NCBI GenBank assembly: GCA_023627715.1 | Contig: JAMAHW010000007.1 | Coordinates: forward strand, 496,001 to 560,000 | Source: Periconia sp. R9002 | Lineage: Eukaryota; Ascomycota; Dothideomycetes; Pleosporales; Periconiaceae | DNA: 64,000 nt | Direction of reading: 5' to 3' | Shown: one piece after another, positions 34,948 through 46,066 of the stretch | Position numbering within the stretch: position 1 is the first letter of the stretch | Layout: the number at the start of each line of letters is the position of its first letter | Notes under the pieces: generated by a model | Databases searched by the model: none | Told to the model about the DNA's origin: nothing | What the model saw: only the letters and a program-made list of their open reading frames with translations | Position numbers and translations under genes: made by a program

Positions 34948-37072
34948 ATGGAGCCCTCTCCGCTCACTCAGGTTGAACGCCCGGAGACATTCCAGCCCAA
35001 GATCATCCGTCTCTACGAGACTGTCTTTCGAGTGCGTATCTCTATTTCCCCGGGGGGTCCCCGCATTCTTCACTCCGCCCTTCCTCTCCACACCAGCATA
35101 CTCAAGCCGCACAGGACGAAGATGAGGATCTGGAGCTATCCGATGGATTCTGGGAAGAATTCTTCCTCCACCGACCAGATCATGCGGGCTTCAAGCGCAT
35201 CCTCGACGCTATACCCCCCGACGAAATGCTTCACCTCCAAGCGCATTCGCAACAATTGGTGCTGCAAGCCATTTCTCGTATCCAGCAGGCGTCCTTTCCC
35301 TCGGACGAAATCGCCCTCGAGGTGTGTCGCCCTATACCCCCGTGTATTGTCGCTGGCTCACATGCCAGACCTTGACAGTATTCCTAGATGCCGCGTTGAG
35401 CAAAAAATATACAAACCCTAGCTCCGACATCATTGCCATCCTCGCCGGGCTGAACGACGCCGATGTGGTCATGTCAGACTTCGTGGCAGCACTCGACACT
35501 GTGATACGGAATGGACGTTCACTCTCTCTGCGGCTCAAGGCCGTGAGGACTTCGCTTTCCATCACCGCTGCTGGCTTCCACACCGCGCTCCCTTCGTACT
35601 TCACACACCGCGACCTGTTCCCTTCACTCATGAAGTTTACACAAGACTGCGAGAACAGCTCTCAGGTTCTACCAGCGTTATACTTGCTCGGCCTGCTGGT
35701 CAACTACAACAAGTTTGAGTTCCAGAATCCGTACAGGCTACGGTTGGACGATTTTGTGAATGACGCGATAATTCAGAAGATTGTGACGAGCGTCGGGGAG
35801 ACGTGCTCCAAGCTACGGGATGCATATGTGGCGGTACAGGACGACATGCCGGAACCATGGTCACTGGGATCAACATTGAGCTACATAGGACTGGGTGTGC
35901 TGTCTCCCACCTCGCGGCCGACAACGCCGACACCAGGCGCAGAAGACCCCAAGTCATTGTTTTCGGCATTGTAAGTGCTTGTAGAATCATCTCCGCAAAT
36001 GATTCACCGCTTACTGTTACGATAGGCCGGGACCTGAGATTGGAATGCTGCTCTGCACCTACGATTTTGCCAATGCCAACAAAGTCTTCTGCTTCAATCT
36101 TATATCAACACCTGCCCCGACCAAAGGCGATGCTTCACCCCTGAGTTCTCTTTTATCGTTGATCTCGTATCTCTCTCAACATGCGCACCGCTCCCAGAGA
36201 GCTGCATTGTATGCTCACCTGAGTCTGTTTATCTTGCAGATTCTTGTCGAGGATCAATCGCTCGTTAAACGCCTCAGCAGTGACGAGAGTAAACTCTCTG
36301 TTCGCTTATGTCGACAACGACAACCTTTCCTGCCTATAGTCAAGGGTGAACGAACCGCTACTTCCGTCATTATGGATCTCATGATCGATGGTATTAATCA
36401 CAACCTCCGTCGGCGGCTAGATGTCGACTATTACATGTAGGTCCCCTTGGATAGGAAAATCTCAGCAATCCAAGAGATGCTAACCTATACAGACTGTGCA
36501 TCGGTATTTTGCTACGCATCCTCTCGTTCTTGAGCCGCACCAAGACGCGCATCACGTACCATTGGTCTGAGGTGTGGCGAACACTACTTTCATTTTTCCG
36601 CTTCCTGACCACTTACGTTGATGATGTCCGATCTCTTCGCCGCTCATCTGAGATGGTTGACACGCTTGTCAATCTTCTGGCTTTCGCCCTATCGAGCGGG
36701 GAACACTTTCTTCCAGATCCCGCATCGTACGACGACCTATTCTACAAACTCGTGGAAACTGGTGATAGTCTGGCCAAGTTCCGGGATGCGTTTGGGTTGG
36801 GCAGCTCCACCTCTATGCAGACACTGGTCAACGTCTCGTCGCACTACCATGCGCTACTCGAGGGGGGAGGCGACCAAGGCAAAGCCAAGAATAAGATTCT
36901 AAGTCCCAGGGAGGTGAACAATGTTATTAAACAAGGGTATAATACCTTATCGATAGATGCTGAAGAGGGCCTTGATCGATGGGAACGTTTCCGTGAGGCC
37001 GAGCACAAGGTTGCGCTCAAGAAGATTGCGCGAGCCGCCATTGAGGACGCCAAAATGTTGAAGGAAAAGTGA
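34948..37072 (+). CDS. Armadillo-like helical protein, DUF1741/ARMH3 (C10orf76) family
   Basis: Five exons, 34948-35031, 35115-35321, 35369-35970, 36026-36436 and 36493-37072, with introns of 83, 47, 55 and 56 bases; 627 residues. N-terminal blocks are IIRLYETVFR-DEDEDLELSDGFWEEFFLHRPDHAGFKRIL and the helical repeats TLTVFLDAALSKKY and GLNDADVVMSDFVAALDTVIR. Later come FCTYDFANANKVF-type and VWRTLLSFFRFLTTYVDDVR. This is the layout of the fungal DUF1741 proteins related to human ARMH3, which acts at the Golgi with GBF1 and PI4KB. In fungi the role is not well established, so Golgi or endomembrane function is inference. All joins keep frame and long helical composition. It is divergent from NRK1. 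Confidence 0.82.
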
Positions 37073-37500
37073 AGGACCCGACAACATGGTCAGATGGGAG
37101 GGGGTGGGTACGATAAGACCAATGATACCATTAATATCCTTCAGCCAGATGTAATCGATTTTGATGTTAACACCACCTTGCGATGTCTGCTATATGTGCG
37201 CGTAGCCATCGGAGCGACAGACGACACGCATCAATCATGTCCATGATGCGTAGTTCGACGATTAACCAAATCAGCGAAGGCGCGTTGCACCCCGACTCTT
37301 TTTGTTTGCCTTTTGTTGAAACATCCATTGCAGCCATGCCTTTCATTTCTGGATCACGCAAGTTTCTTTGGAACTGTTGGCTTCTTCTGTCCTAGGCCTC
37401 TGCGCTGGGGGGTCTCAAATGAGAGCCCGTTGCTCCTTCGTTGCTATTGATCTTTCACTCTTTTAACCTTCTCCTCACGCTCTTTTGTGCGTCTATCGCT
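37073..37500. other. Intergenic region
   Basis: 428 bases between two plus-strand genes. The last 60 bases before the next start are pyrimidine-rich, as often seen in fungal leaders; the upstream in-frame codons there start with TTG, not ATG. Nothing else seen. Confidence 0.4.
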
Positions 37501-38745
37501 ATGCAATCCTACAATCCATACGGGGCTAACATCCCAATCGGTCCTGATGGAAGGAGAATCAACCCAAAGCTGTGGCTGGCAAGAAGAAACAGTCCTACTC
37601 CCTCCATCATGCGTTCTTCGTCACCTTCCATGCCACCCTATCCCCATTACACATCCGGCTACGCAAGCCCTTTAGGACCGGGTTCTCGCGATGTCAGCTA
37701 TACAATCCGGGCATTCGACGATGAGGCAGGAAGTCTCTATGCCGTCTGCAGAGCAGTCCCGTATCTTCTCGGACCAAAGCGCATGCTCGACGCTCTCATC
37801 ACTATGCGCAGTGCGAAGCTGCCCGACGATGCATTCATCAACAATGAAACAAAAGGCATGCTAGACCCCAAGAAGCTCTCCTTCATGGATAAAGCCCTCA
37901 TCCTTATTCTCTTTCTCCTCCAAACCCCTCTGGAGGACCACAACGATTCGATCCGCCAACTCTTATCCCACTTTGACCACCAAAAAGACGCCCTGGTAGT
38001 CTACAAAGACATGGGCACCAACAAGCCCGCCGCCTGCGTCCACATCAAAGTCTCCGACTGGGTGGACATGGCCATCGAATGGCTCTACATCGGTAACCCA
38101 GGAAATGTCTCCCCCGACCGTCCTGACGCAGTCACGCCCTGGCAGAAGGTCCAACCGTACCTCCAAGCCCATCGCATCCTCACCAAGTGCCTCACCAAGG
38201 CCCTCTACGAGCAGTGGATCATGACCCCCGAGGAGCACCTCAGCACGCTCATCAACGACTTCGTCCGGTCGGGAGAATACGAGAAGCTGGTGCAAGACCA
38301 CCTCACGCGCGATGCGTGCAGCCGTGCGACGTCGCGGTTGGGATACTACGGCAACGCAATCCACTACACACCTCCGCCGCCATCGGATCCCCTTGAATGG
38401 GGCGCCAAACGCTTCTCGCACGAGCACCCGTGTGGCAAGCTCATCGACTACTCAAGCGGCCGCCACGACAACAATGCCCTCCTCCCGAACGCGTCCGGCG
38501 CCTCGGACGACACGGACAAGGACAAGGAAACACACGATGCCGATGCTGACAAGCCCATCGCCGAGGACGAGAAACTTCGCGCGCCCCCCAGACCGTACTG
38601 GAGGACCAAGGCGTGGTGGAAGAGGGTCGTGAGGTATCTTCTGATGGCCATCGCTGTGGATGGGATCGTGGCCGGGATTGTATGTGCCGTGTATTTCCAT
38701 CTGAGCAAGCAGGCCCCCGGTGGAGGTATGAAGAATGTACAATAG
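37501..38745 (+). CDS. Unknown protein with C-terminal membrane anchor
   Basis: Single exon, 414 residues from the first ATG. I do not recognise the family. The N-terminus is Pro/Ser/Tyr-rich (MQSYNPYGANIPIGPDGRRI) and likely disordered to about 60. A structured middle part (about 65-300) holds VSYTIRAFDDEAGSLYAVCRAVPYLLG, a helical region LSFMDKALILILFLLQTP, and WVDMAIEWLYIGNP. An acidic linker (DDTDKDKETHDADADK, about 338-355) precedes a single hydrophobic segment VRYLLMAIAVDGIVAGIVCAVYF (about 379-401) and a short tail. That layout suggests a tail-anchored or type-II membrane protein. No cysteine pattern or catalytic motif is visible. Confidence 0.75.
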   Translation: MQSYNPYGANIPIGPDGRRINPKLWLARRNSPTPSIMRSSSPSMPPYPHYTSGYASPLGPGSRDVSYTIRAFDDEAGSLYAVCRAVPYLLGPKRMLDALITMRSAKLPDDAFINNETKGMLDPKKLSFMDKALILILFLLQTPLEDHNDSIRQLLSHFDHQKDALVVYKDMGTNKPAACVHIKVSDWVDMAIEWLYIGNPGNVSPDRPDAVTPWQKVQPYLQAHRILTKCLTKALYEQWIMTPEEHLSTLINDFVRSGEYEKLVQDHLTRDACSRATSRLGYYGNAIHYTPPPPSDPLEWGAKRFSHEHPCGKLIDYSSGRHDNNALLPNASGASDDTDKDKETHDADADKPIAEDEKLRAPPRPYWRTKAWWKRVVRYLLMAIAVDGIVAGIVCAVYFHLSKQAPGGGMKNVQ

Positions 38746-40152
38746 CCGCATTTGAAGCGCTCTTCTGTCTTCTGTTCGTCGCTGGCTAAGGAAGCGGGAG
38801 TAGAGGGGTTTGGAGACGGAAGGGTTATCGAATCACTCTTCATTGTTGTTCGTTCATGTTGGGCGTGTCTCTTTTTTAGGGGTTTGGACCTGCGGCACTT
38901 TGTAGTTCTAACGTTGGTTGCTACAATATCTGCCCTTATCTCCCCCCTTTCCTGTATTCTCCTCCTTATTTTTATCTTTTGCCTTTATTCGCTCGTTTTT
39001 TCTTTTTCTCCTCGGCCTTGCCTAGGTATCGACGGATGACCACCGAGGTCGTCCCCATCATCCCGTCGTTTATGCATTCATGCATTCATTCATTCACAGA
39101 TCGATCCCTCCTCCGTCTCTCGTTTTGCGTATAGCATGGGGAAAAATACACATATTGGCGAAAGAAATCTTTGGATTAAGTTGTGGAAGTAGCAGGCAGG
39201 CAAGCAATGATAGTCTATCTTAGTAGTTTGTATCACGTTCAGGTTCATGGCTTAGGTCTTTGATTGATCTTGCGCACAAAAACAAGCACCATCCAATCTT
39301 CCCAGCCGACTGGGTAGCAAAACTCGCTCTTGCGTACCACGGTTCCTCCCCTTCGGCAATCGACGGGTTTACTCGCAAAACTCTTGCCTTTTCACTCAAC
39401 AACCCTCATAGTGGTGAGGTCTTTGATCCCCCTCGAATACCAAGATATCCATTACGCTAAGTAAGAGCCGGAAGGCCTAGAAATCATCCCGACGAGGCAA
39501 GTTTCCCAACGTTCACAAAATCCACCCCTTGATTCACTGATCCAGAACTTCCGATTGACATCAACACATTCCAATCATCCATCTCATACAACCATATAAA
39601 AGACCTCTACCCCCTACCCCCCTCCGACGAATTCATCGCTGGCACCCCCAGGTGCCTCACATCGTAACAGGCGCCATCAGCGACACGTATATGTTGGCTG
39701 GTGTGTGAACTATGACCTGTGATGAGAATGTCTTTGAGACTCATTATATTCTGAGGTCTTGTAATGGTGTGAGACAAGCAGTGATGACGGGGTGAGGTGT
39801 GATGCCGTGGTTGAACGGTGCAGTGAGGATAAAGGAGGGTGAGGGATGATATGGTGACGACGCATTGCCTGGATTGAATGGTGAAGTGGGAAGACGGGGT
39901 TGATGTCGAGTGTCGAGAAGGAGTGTATTACATGCTCGGAAGTTACATGCCACGAAAAGGAATTTCCTTTTCCTTTTTTTCTCATCGACCGCGACGGAGC
40001 TTTGATGTTTAGCCACTTGAGAGAACGTTCACCCTTTTCAACCTGCCGCGAAGCATTAGCAAGCCAACTTCTGTGGCTTCGCCTAGTTTATTTCATCGAG
40101 GGATGCATTCGTTTATAACACCTCCCAGTTTCCATAGACTAGAGAACATTTT
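38746..40152. other. Intergenic region, no supported gene
   Basis: About 1.4 kb with pyrimidine-rich blocks and CATTCATT repeats near 39075. Short frames (39260-39460, 39710-39985 minus) have no recognisable content. It ends at the left edge of the MITE-like element. Confidence 0.4.
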
Positions 40153-40398
40153 TTGACACCCAGGTGTCAAAATAGCCCGCACTCACAATACTTACCATTC
40201 CACATACAACGCTTCGAGGGCCATTTCTTGTTAAGGTTTTACTTCTTATAAGAGTAAGTAGGATCCTAGGAAAATATTTCTATTAGTATATTTTTAGTAC
40301 TTTCCCTCTCGGTCTACTATTTAAGAATGCAATTTTTTATAGGGATACTACAGGTGCTCCACAATAATATTTCGTGAGTGCGGGATATATTGACACCC
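40153..40398. mobile_element. MITE-like element with about 24-bp terminal inverted repeats
   Basis: The left end (40163-40186) starts GGTGTCAAAATA and contains CCCGCACTCAC; the right end (about 40374-40397), read on the other strand, starts GGTGTCAATATA and contains the same CCCGCACTCAC. The two ends match at 22 of 24 positions. The interior of about 190 bases is AT-rich with no coding frame. A 9-base direct repeat TTGACACCC lies at both edges (40153-40161 and 40390-40398); it could be a target-site duplication of Mutator size or, on the right, part of the inverted repeat itself. No transposase is in the window. Type is inferred from structure. Confidence 0.65.
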
Positions 40399-40450
40399 GC
40401 GGTGGTTGGGAGGGCTGCGGTTAGTTAGCGAGGCGAAGGAATGAATCGTC

Positions 40451-41452
40451 ATGCTTGAAAGCCTTGCATCGTCATCCTCATCAGCAGCAGCATTATCATC
40501 TACTCCGGTTTTTTTATCCCGGCATCCGGTGGCCATGAACACAGATGCAGCACGCGAAAGATTAACGCACGCAATTCTCGATCTGCGAAGGCGCATATCG
40601 AGGTTTCAGGAACAGCAGGACGCGGCGGCGACGGTTTTGGTGCCTAGTGAATCATCAACAGTACGATACGGTTTAGTCATATCCGTATGGCCCTGAGAAA
40701 GAGCTAATAGGGAGTAGACAGGTCAAGATGGGGGTAATGATGGCGGTGGAACGGTACTCCTGGTAAATGTACCCGTGTCGCAGCAAGAGCAGGGCGAATT
40801 GGAGAATTTGAGGAATATGTTGGATGTGTTTGAGGAGCAGCTTCGTGAGCGCGGGGAGTGGCGTGAGCAGCCGTCTGCCTCCAGCAGCGCTACAACTACC
40901 ACTGTTACCAACGATACGGGGGATAACGGCGATAACAATGACAACATCAACAATGATGATGGTGATATTCTAAACCAACCCCTGGATCTCCAAGATCTCC
41001 AAACAGCAATCAACCTCCTCTCCCAATCCCTCGCCTCTCCCTCCCATCCAACTTCATCACCCGCACTCTATTCACTCCCCCCCGTAACCTCCCCCAAGTT
41101 CCTCGCCTCGCTTCCCTGGCACTGGGACCCTGGCTGGGGCGAGTTTTTCACTCCCTCGCCCACGGCCCCAGACCACGTCCTGTACATCTCGCACTGGCTG
41201 TACGATTCCCCGAGCGACTCGTGGATGCACATTGGACGGCCGCAGCCGACCACGCCTGAGCGTGAGAGCATGATGCTGGGGCCATGGGAGGATTGGAAGT
41301 GGGATGAGGGCGTGGAAGAGTGGTTTTGCGAGACGGATGTTGGTATGTGGGGAGTTAGGGAGGAAGGGGTAGTCGCGAGGTGGGCGGTTTGTGAGTGGAG
41401 GGAGGAGACGGAGAGGGGCTGGAGGTATCTTGGACGGAGGAGGTGGTGGTAG
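40451..41452 (+). CDS. Orphan protein with Trp-rich C-terminus
   Basis: Two exons. The first frame is open from ATG 40451 to 40696, the second runs to 41452 in the same phase, and an intron must lie within about 40647-40721. Candidate borders are GTGAAT 40647 to ACAG 40721 (75 bases) or GTACGA 40661 to GTAG 40717 (57 bases); both keep frame. The product is about 308-314 residues. It has an Ala/Ser N-terminus, a short helical segment (ARERLTHAILDLRRRISRFQEQQ), a second helix (LENLRNMLDVFEEQLRERGEW), a low-complexity Thr/Asn/Asp part, and a Trp-rich end (LPWHWDPGWGEFF, WEDWKWDEGVEEWF, MWGVREEGVVARWAVCEW). I do not recognise the family. The start lies only 53 bases after the MITE-like element, whose insertion may affect its promoter. 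Confidence 0.6.
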
Positions 41453-43704
41453 GTGGGTGTGTGAATGTTGGGGTTTGGAGGGACGAGGGGGTTGGGTGTG
41501 TGTAGATTGTGAGCGATGTTGATTCAACGATTGGATAGATAAACATTGGTCGAAGCAGTGGCGGTATTTTGAAGGATTGAACGTGCTGGCCTTGATCGTG
41601 AAAAGAATGATAGATTCTGTTGAAGTTCGATTATTTTTGTCGTTAGGACTTTTTTACATGATGGGGTTTCATGATCAACAGGATGACATTGTGGGCTGTC
41701 TGATCCCATCCGCGGAAGTCAACATCTCGTGTCATAGCAGGGTCGCCGATACATAAATACATGCTACATATATAGGTATATGCGCACTTGCACAATTGTA
41801 CTCGTTCGCAGCTTGCGATGAAGAGCATATCTCTAGTCCAATGGGAAATGGTGACAGCAGCATGCGAGCCCCTAGGCCACGCATTTACAAAGAGAAATGA
41901 TTCATGGTGCTTGGTGCTTGGTTTCAATGACTACTGTACCGACGTTCCTCGGAGTGAATTATGATGGTACCCACTAAGACGGCGCAATGTGCATCAAATC
42001 CCGTGTTCACGAGAGATGAGTCTTTGCTAGACGTCATATCGTCTGTGTTCAAACCACCTATCAACAACACACTGGCCAACATTGTACAACTGCAGACTCA
42101 AATCCCAGCCTGACACACCATAGGGCCAAGGTTTTTACACTGTTGTTCTATATCTCGGTACGTGTTGTCGCAGCTAAAGATCAAGCTTCCCCAGATCAAC
42201 GCAAACTATATTCGTCACAAAGACACTCAATATAGGTTATCACCAACTTCAAACACACCGACACAGCCCGACAGGCTGGACTACAGCTGAGACACAAAAG
42301 TACCACGGAACATCGTTGGACATGAAGCGCACAGCACAGTGGGGTGCATTATTTGATAAGAACAAACTTTGCGCGTGTGACGATATTTTGCCAATCAAGC
42401 ATGTCACCATGTAGTTACAATTTCTGGTCCTGCCGCATCCTTGGTCTGGCGTCGAAATCAAATGTCACTTTCCACAACATTAGTGGAAGGAAAGTACCTA
42501 TCAGTGGCATGGTTGGCCTTAGGACTAAGAGTATCCCGCAATCGCCGGCCTCGTTTTAACCAGTGTTGAGCCTTGCACACGAAATGTACTTTCTACTTTT
42601 GTGCAACACCGCAATTTCGGTAACGAGGGTCGGCCTGGTTTTCTGTGTTGCTCGACCAGCAGACAACTTCCGTTTTCTACATAGCATGCAGCTTGTTATT
42701 GATTCTAGTCTTCCCCCCTAAATGGATCATCGATGCATAATATCGTCCGCGCGATCTTCATCTCCTCCGACCCGTCTGCCTGTGGAACTTGAATTGATAA
42801 ATTTCCCTTGAGTCGACTCTGCCCCACAAAGCTTCATACCGGCGAAATTTGTCCTTAGACTTTAGCAAGCTTAAAACAGCCAAATCTCGTCACGTGCAGG
42901 GAGATCGCAACTCTGTTAGCATGGCGCGCGGGTGAACGGGCTAAGAAGAAAAGCCAAGCTCAGGGGAGAGGTCCGTGAGATGAAGGGGATGCGCGTCCAT
43001 AAACGGGGCCAACCGCTCTATCAAGATTGGCCAATTTATCTAGACCCCCATCCCTGTTTGCTCGGCAGGGGAAAAACACTTGGTGAACGGTGTGGAAATA
43101 TGTGACTGGCTCGAGATATCGAGCGTGTCTTTGCGAAGGATTTTGATATTGGAGTGGTTCGCTTGTTGCTAGGAGCCAACGACGAGTTTAAGCGGGCGAT
43201 TGTACATGGAAGCTTTGCCGCCCCCGGCAAGATAGAGATAGGGGCATGCCTGCGCGCGTTTGTTAGTCCTCATTCGATCAACGTCAACTATCAACACATT
43301 TCTTCATGAACGAATGAATATTCGCAATAGAACGAGAACGATTGCGCACAAATTTCCGTTATCACTCGCCGCAAGGACGTTGAAATTGAAATCCTCTGAT
43401 TTGGCAGGACCAAGGTAAAGTCGATCCAAACCCGTCCACCGTCCCCAGAGGCCCCATGTCCATCAGGGAGCTCCATCCGCTTTGGACAGTCGGCCCAGCC
43501 GCCCTCGCCGTTTGTCTAGATTATGCTTTCAATATGGAGATAAACCTACCCTGCAAAGTTGGTGGCAAAATGCAATAATGAGGATGAACACGGTCCCAGC
43601 GTTGAACGCACGTCACACGAGGTGCACACCGAGTAAATCTTCCTGTATCCCCCCGGCAGGTGGGTCCACATGCCATTATCACAGTAGGTATCACAGAATA
43701 GCCA
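41453..43704. other. Intergenic region, no supported gene
   Basis: About 2.25 kb with only short frames on both strands. I looked for tRNA-like and other RNA structures and saw none I could support. It ends at the promoter of the GPI-protein gene. Confidence 0.4.
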
Positions 43705-43765
43705 TATAAACAGCCTCGTCGTTCGCTCTCCTCTTCTTCTTTTTTTTCTCCATCATCATCACTGT
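43705..43765 (+). promoter_or_regulatory. TATA box and CT-rich block of the GPI-protein gene
   Basis: TATAAA at 43705-43710 is followed by a long CT-rich block (about 43725-43760), then the start codon at 43920. This arrangement is common in strongly expressed genes of filamentous fungi. Confidence 0.55.
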
Positions 43766-43919
43766 ATCGATTGATCTAATACCCACAGTTTATACACTGT
43801 AGCCGTTCTTTAACAACCAAAATCAACACTCACACTCTTTTTTTAATTTCACTACCACTACTCGACGACTTTTTCTTACCCAATTCAAATCAAATCACCT
43901 TAAATCCAAAACCAACAAA

Positions 43920-44383
43920 ATGAAGTTCTTCGCCATCGCCTCTTTCTTCATCGCCGCCGTCTCGGCATCCACCTACGGCGCCCTTCCTGTCGAGGGTAAG
44001 CTCCACTCTACTGCCTTACTGCTCTCTATCCTCAACTAACAATATCCACAGATGAGGCCTGCTCTGTCGTCTACGTGACCAAGACCGTCACCCTCCCGGC
44101 TGGTGTCCACACTCCCATCCCCGTCGCCTCCACCGCCGCCGTCATTCCTCCTTACCCCACGGCCAAGGCTCCCTACCCCATCAAGCCTGCCCCCAGCGGT
44201 GTTGCTCCCTCTGGTGCCGTTCCCTCCGGAGCTCCTCTCCCATCCGGCACTGCTGCTGCCCCCAAGCCTTCCGGCACTGGCTCCTATGCCACTCCCCCTG
44301 GCGAGTTCACTGGCTCCGCCTCCGGCTTCAAGGCCGGTAGCGCTCTTGCCGGTGTTGCCGCTGTCGCCGCTTTCTTCTTGTAA
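43920..44383 (+). CDS. Small secreted GPI-anchored Pro/Ser-rich cell-surface protein
   Basis: Two exons, 43920-43995 and 44052-44383, with a 56-base intron (GTAAGC...CACAG); 135 residues. A clear signal peptide is MKFFAIASFFIAAVSA. The mature part has one Cys (DEACSVVYVTKTVTLPAG, the TKTVT block typical of fungal wall proteins) and then repeats of Pro-Ser-Gly-Ala units (PSGVAPSGAVPSGAPLPSG). The C-terminus GSASGFKAGSALAGVAAVAAFFL has a small-residue omega region and a hydrophobic tail, the GPI-addition pattern. A wall or plasma-membrane surface role follows from this; no enzymatic domain is present. Codon use is strongly biased to C-ending codons, which fits high expression. Confidence 0.85.
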
Positions 44384-45334
44384 GCGGTGATGTTGTTGTG
44401 TTGATGTTGGGGAGGCGTTGTGGGCATGTAAGGCGTTGTTGCTGTTGAGTGAAACGACTGTATAGGATGTCTTGCCGATCAGCTCGACATTCGAATCAGG
44501 TCCTAGCGGATCGCTGGTAGATTTGGCACGGTTGCACTTCACTGTTGTTGTTTTGTTGTCTTTCGCATAGGCCGATAGCTGGATTGGTTGTCGACTGAAT
44601 CGGGTCGCTTTGCGCATTGCGAAACGAACCTGGCGCGGAGAATGAGGGGTTGTCTTGTGCTGTGAGCGTTGGTTAGCGGTACTCGGTAGAGAGAGATTAT
44701 CCCTGTGGTGTTTGATAGTTTAGTTGATATACCCATTTGGATTATTGTTTCTGCCAAATCTGTTGTTTCTCGCAGTAATGTTGTGACTGTTGCGTGATTT
44801 ACTTCGTGCATGTGTGTTTACCTGCTTACATTGTATACTAGGAACACAATAGGTTTCCGATTCCAGAGTCCATCAATACGAGCAAATGAGCCTACTTTCG
44901 ATGTCGGAGGACGCAGCATCGTAAGCTTGATTTAGCACCGAATTGGCCTACGAGACTGCCAGGACGTAAATGCAGAAACACGACAAGTCGTTCAAATCAA
45001 TGGATTGTGTTCTTGCACGGATGTACTAGCACGCATCGCATCTAGATCCTTTAGAAGTTCAACTGCGTCGCACCTATTCTTCCGAACCCAAAACTCCAAA
45101 TGAAGTCGCGAATCAAGACCCCGGTCCTCGTCCCTTTATACAACCAGTACATACCCGGCAGTCAATATGATGAAAAAGGGCACCACAATGCTCAATTGAA
45201 GCTCTCGTGGGGCCTCATTCCCCGGAATCCTACTCAAATCCAATACGTCCCTTTTGTAAACTCCCCCAATTACCCTCTGGCCATCATCATCATCATCATC
45301 ACCGCAGGCTCCCCCAATCTCCAACGCTCCCAAA
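44384..45334. other. Intergenic region with (CAT)n tract
   Basis: About 0.95 kb. A (CAT)n run at about 45281-45303 sits in the leader of the next gene. A TTTATAC element at about 45135 could act as a TATA-like box. Otherwise nothing seen. Confidence 0.4.
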
Positions 45335-46066
45335 ATGTACTCACCAACAACCTCCAAACTCCTCGTTCTCCTCTCCTCTACTACCACTCTCGCACTGCCG
45401 CAGAGCGCGTCTCCACCATCCCCCATACCCACCCTCACAAACATATCTTTCTGGGGCAGCGCCTGTCCCGCAGCCAACATCAATGGCCTAACTACCAACA
45501 TCGGCCCCCTCAACACCACAACAAACACCTACCCGCTAACCTTCACGCTCCTCAATTTCCTCCCCACGCTCGACGGCTCCTTCGGTTCGTCGCTGCGCAT
45601 GTGCGATGTCATGGGCACCTTCGTAGTCCCCCGCCATGACGGCGAAGAAACCAAGTGGAAGGTCAGCGTGAACAAGTACGGCACGAGTGCGGTGGGGGAT
45701 GCGGATTTGGCGGCGAATGTGACCATGTATTTGAGGGGGACGTACTCGTTTGCCGAGAGTGCTGAGAAGCAGGTAATGATTCCCTTTTCTTTGTATTCAT
45801 CTGGATTCTTGATCAGAGAAAAACAGCTGATCGGCATGCAGAGTATCGGTATGCTCGATGTTCAAGGCCCACTTACAGGTCCGTTCGCAAGGGAGCTCAT
45901 TCACGAGGAGGCTGATGAAGGTGTCGTTGGGACGTGTGGTGCGCCGTCTGAGTTGGACGTGGAGTTCCAGGCGCGCGCGGTGCAGGACTATGAGAGATCG
46001 AAGGCGTTTGCGGTGAATGGGACATCTTGGGTGTTGAAGACAGATTTAGAAGTTGTCAAGTGTTGA
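45335..46066 (+). CDS. DUF4360-like secreted protein
   Basis: Two exons, 45335-45772 and 45842-46066, with a 69-base intron (GTAATG...TGCAG) that is a multiple of three and would read through; 220 residues after splicing. A signal peptide is likely (KLLVLLSSTTTLALPQ). The mature part opens with ISFWGSACPAANINGL, resembling the G-S-G-C-P start of the fungal/bacterial DUF4360 family, then LRMCDVMGTFVVPRHDGE and a late VVGTCGAPSELDVEFQARAV. Four Cys in these blocks could form disulfides. The family's function is not known to me; secretion is the only supported property. The spliced join AEKQ-SIGMLDVQG is smoother than the read-through form. Confidence 0.65.
   Translation: MYSPTTSKLLVLLSSTTTLALPQSASPPSPIPTLTNISFWGSACPAANINGLTTNIGPLNTTTNTYPLTFTLLNFLPTLDGSFGSSLRMCDVMGTFVVPRHDGEETKWKVSVNKYGTSAVGDADLAANVTMYLRGTYSFAESAEKQVMIPFSLYSSGFLIREKQLIGMQSIGMLDVQGPLTGPFARELIHEEADEGVVGTCGAPSELDVEFQARAVQDYERSKAFAVNGTSWVLKTDLEVVKC

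Noticed and set aside
41453..43704. Possible tRNA or other RNA gene
   Set aside because: I searched by eye for A/B-box and cloverleaf patterns and found none that hold together.
44036..44617. 193-codon minus-strand frame opposite the GPI protein
   Set aside because: Shadow of a strongly biased coding frame; the plus-strand gene has signal peptide, intron and GPI signal.
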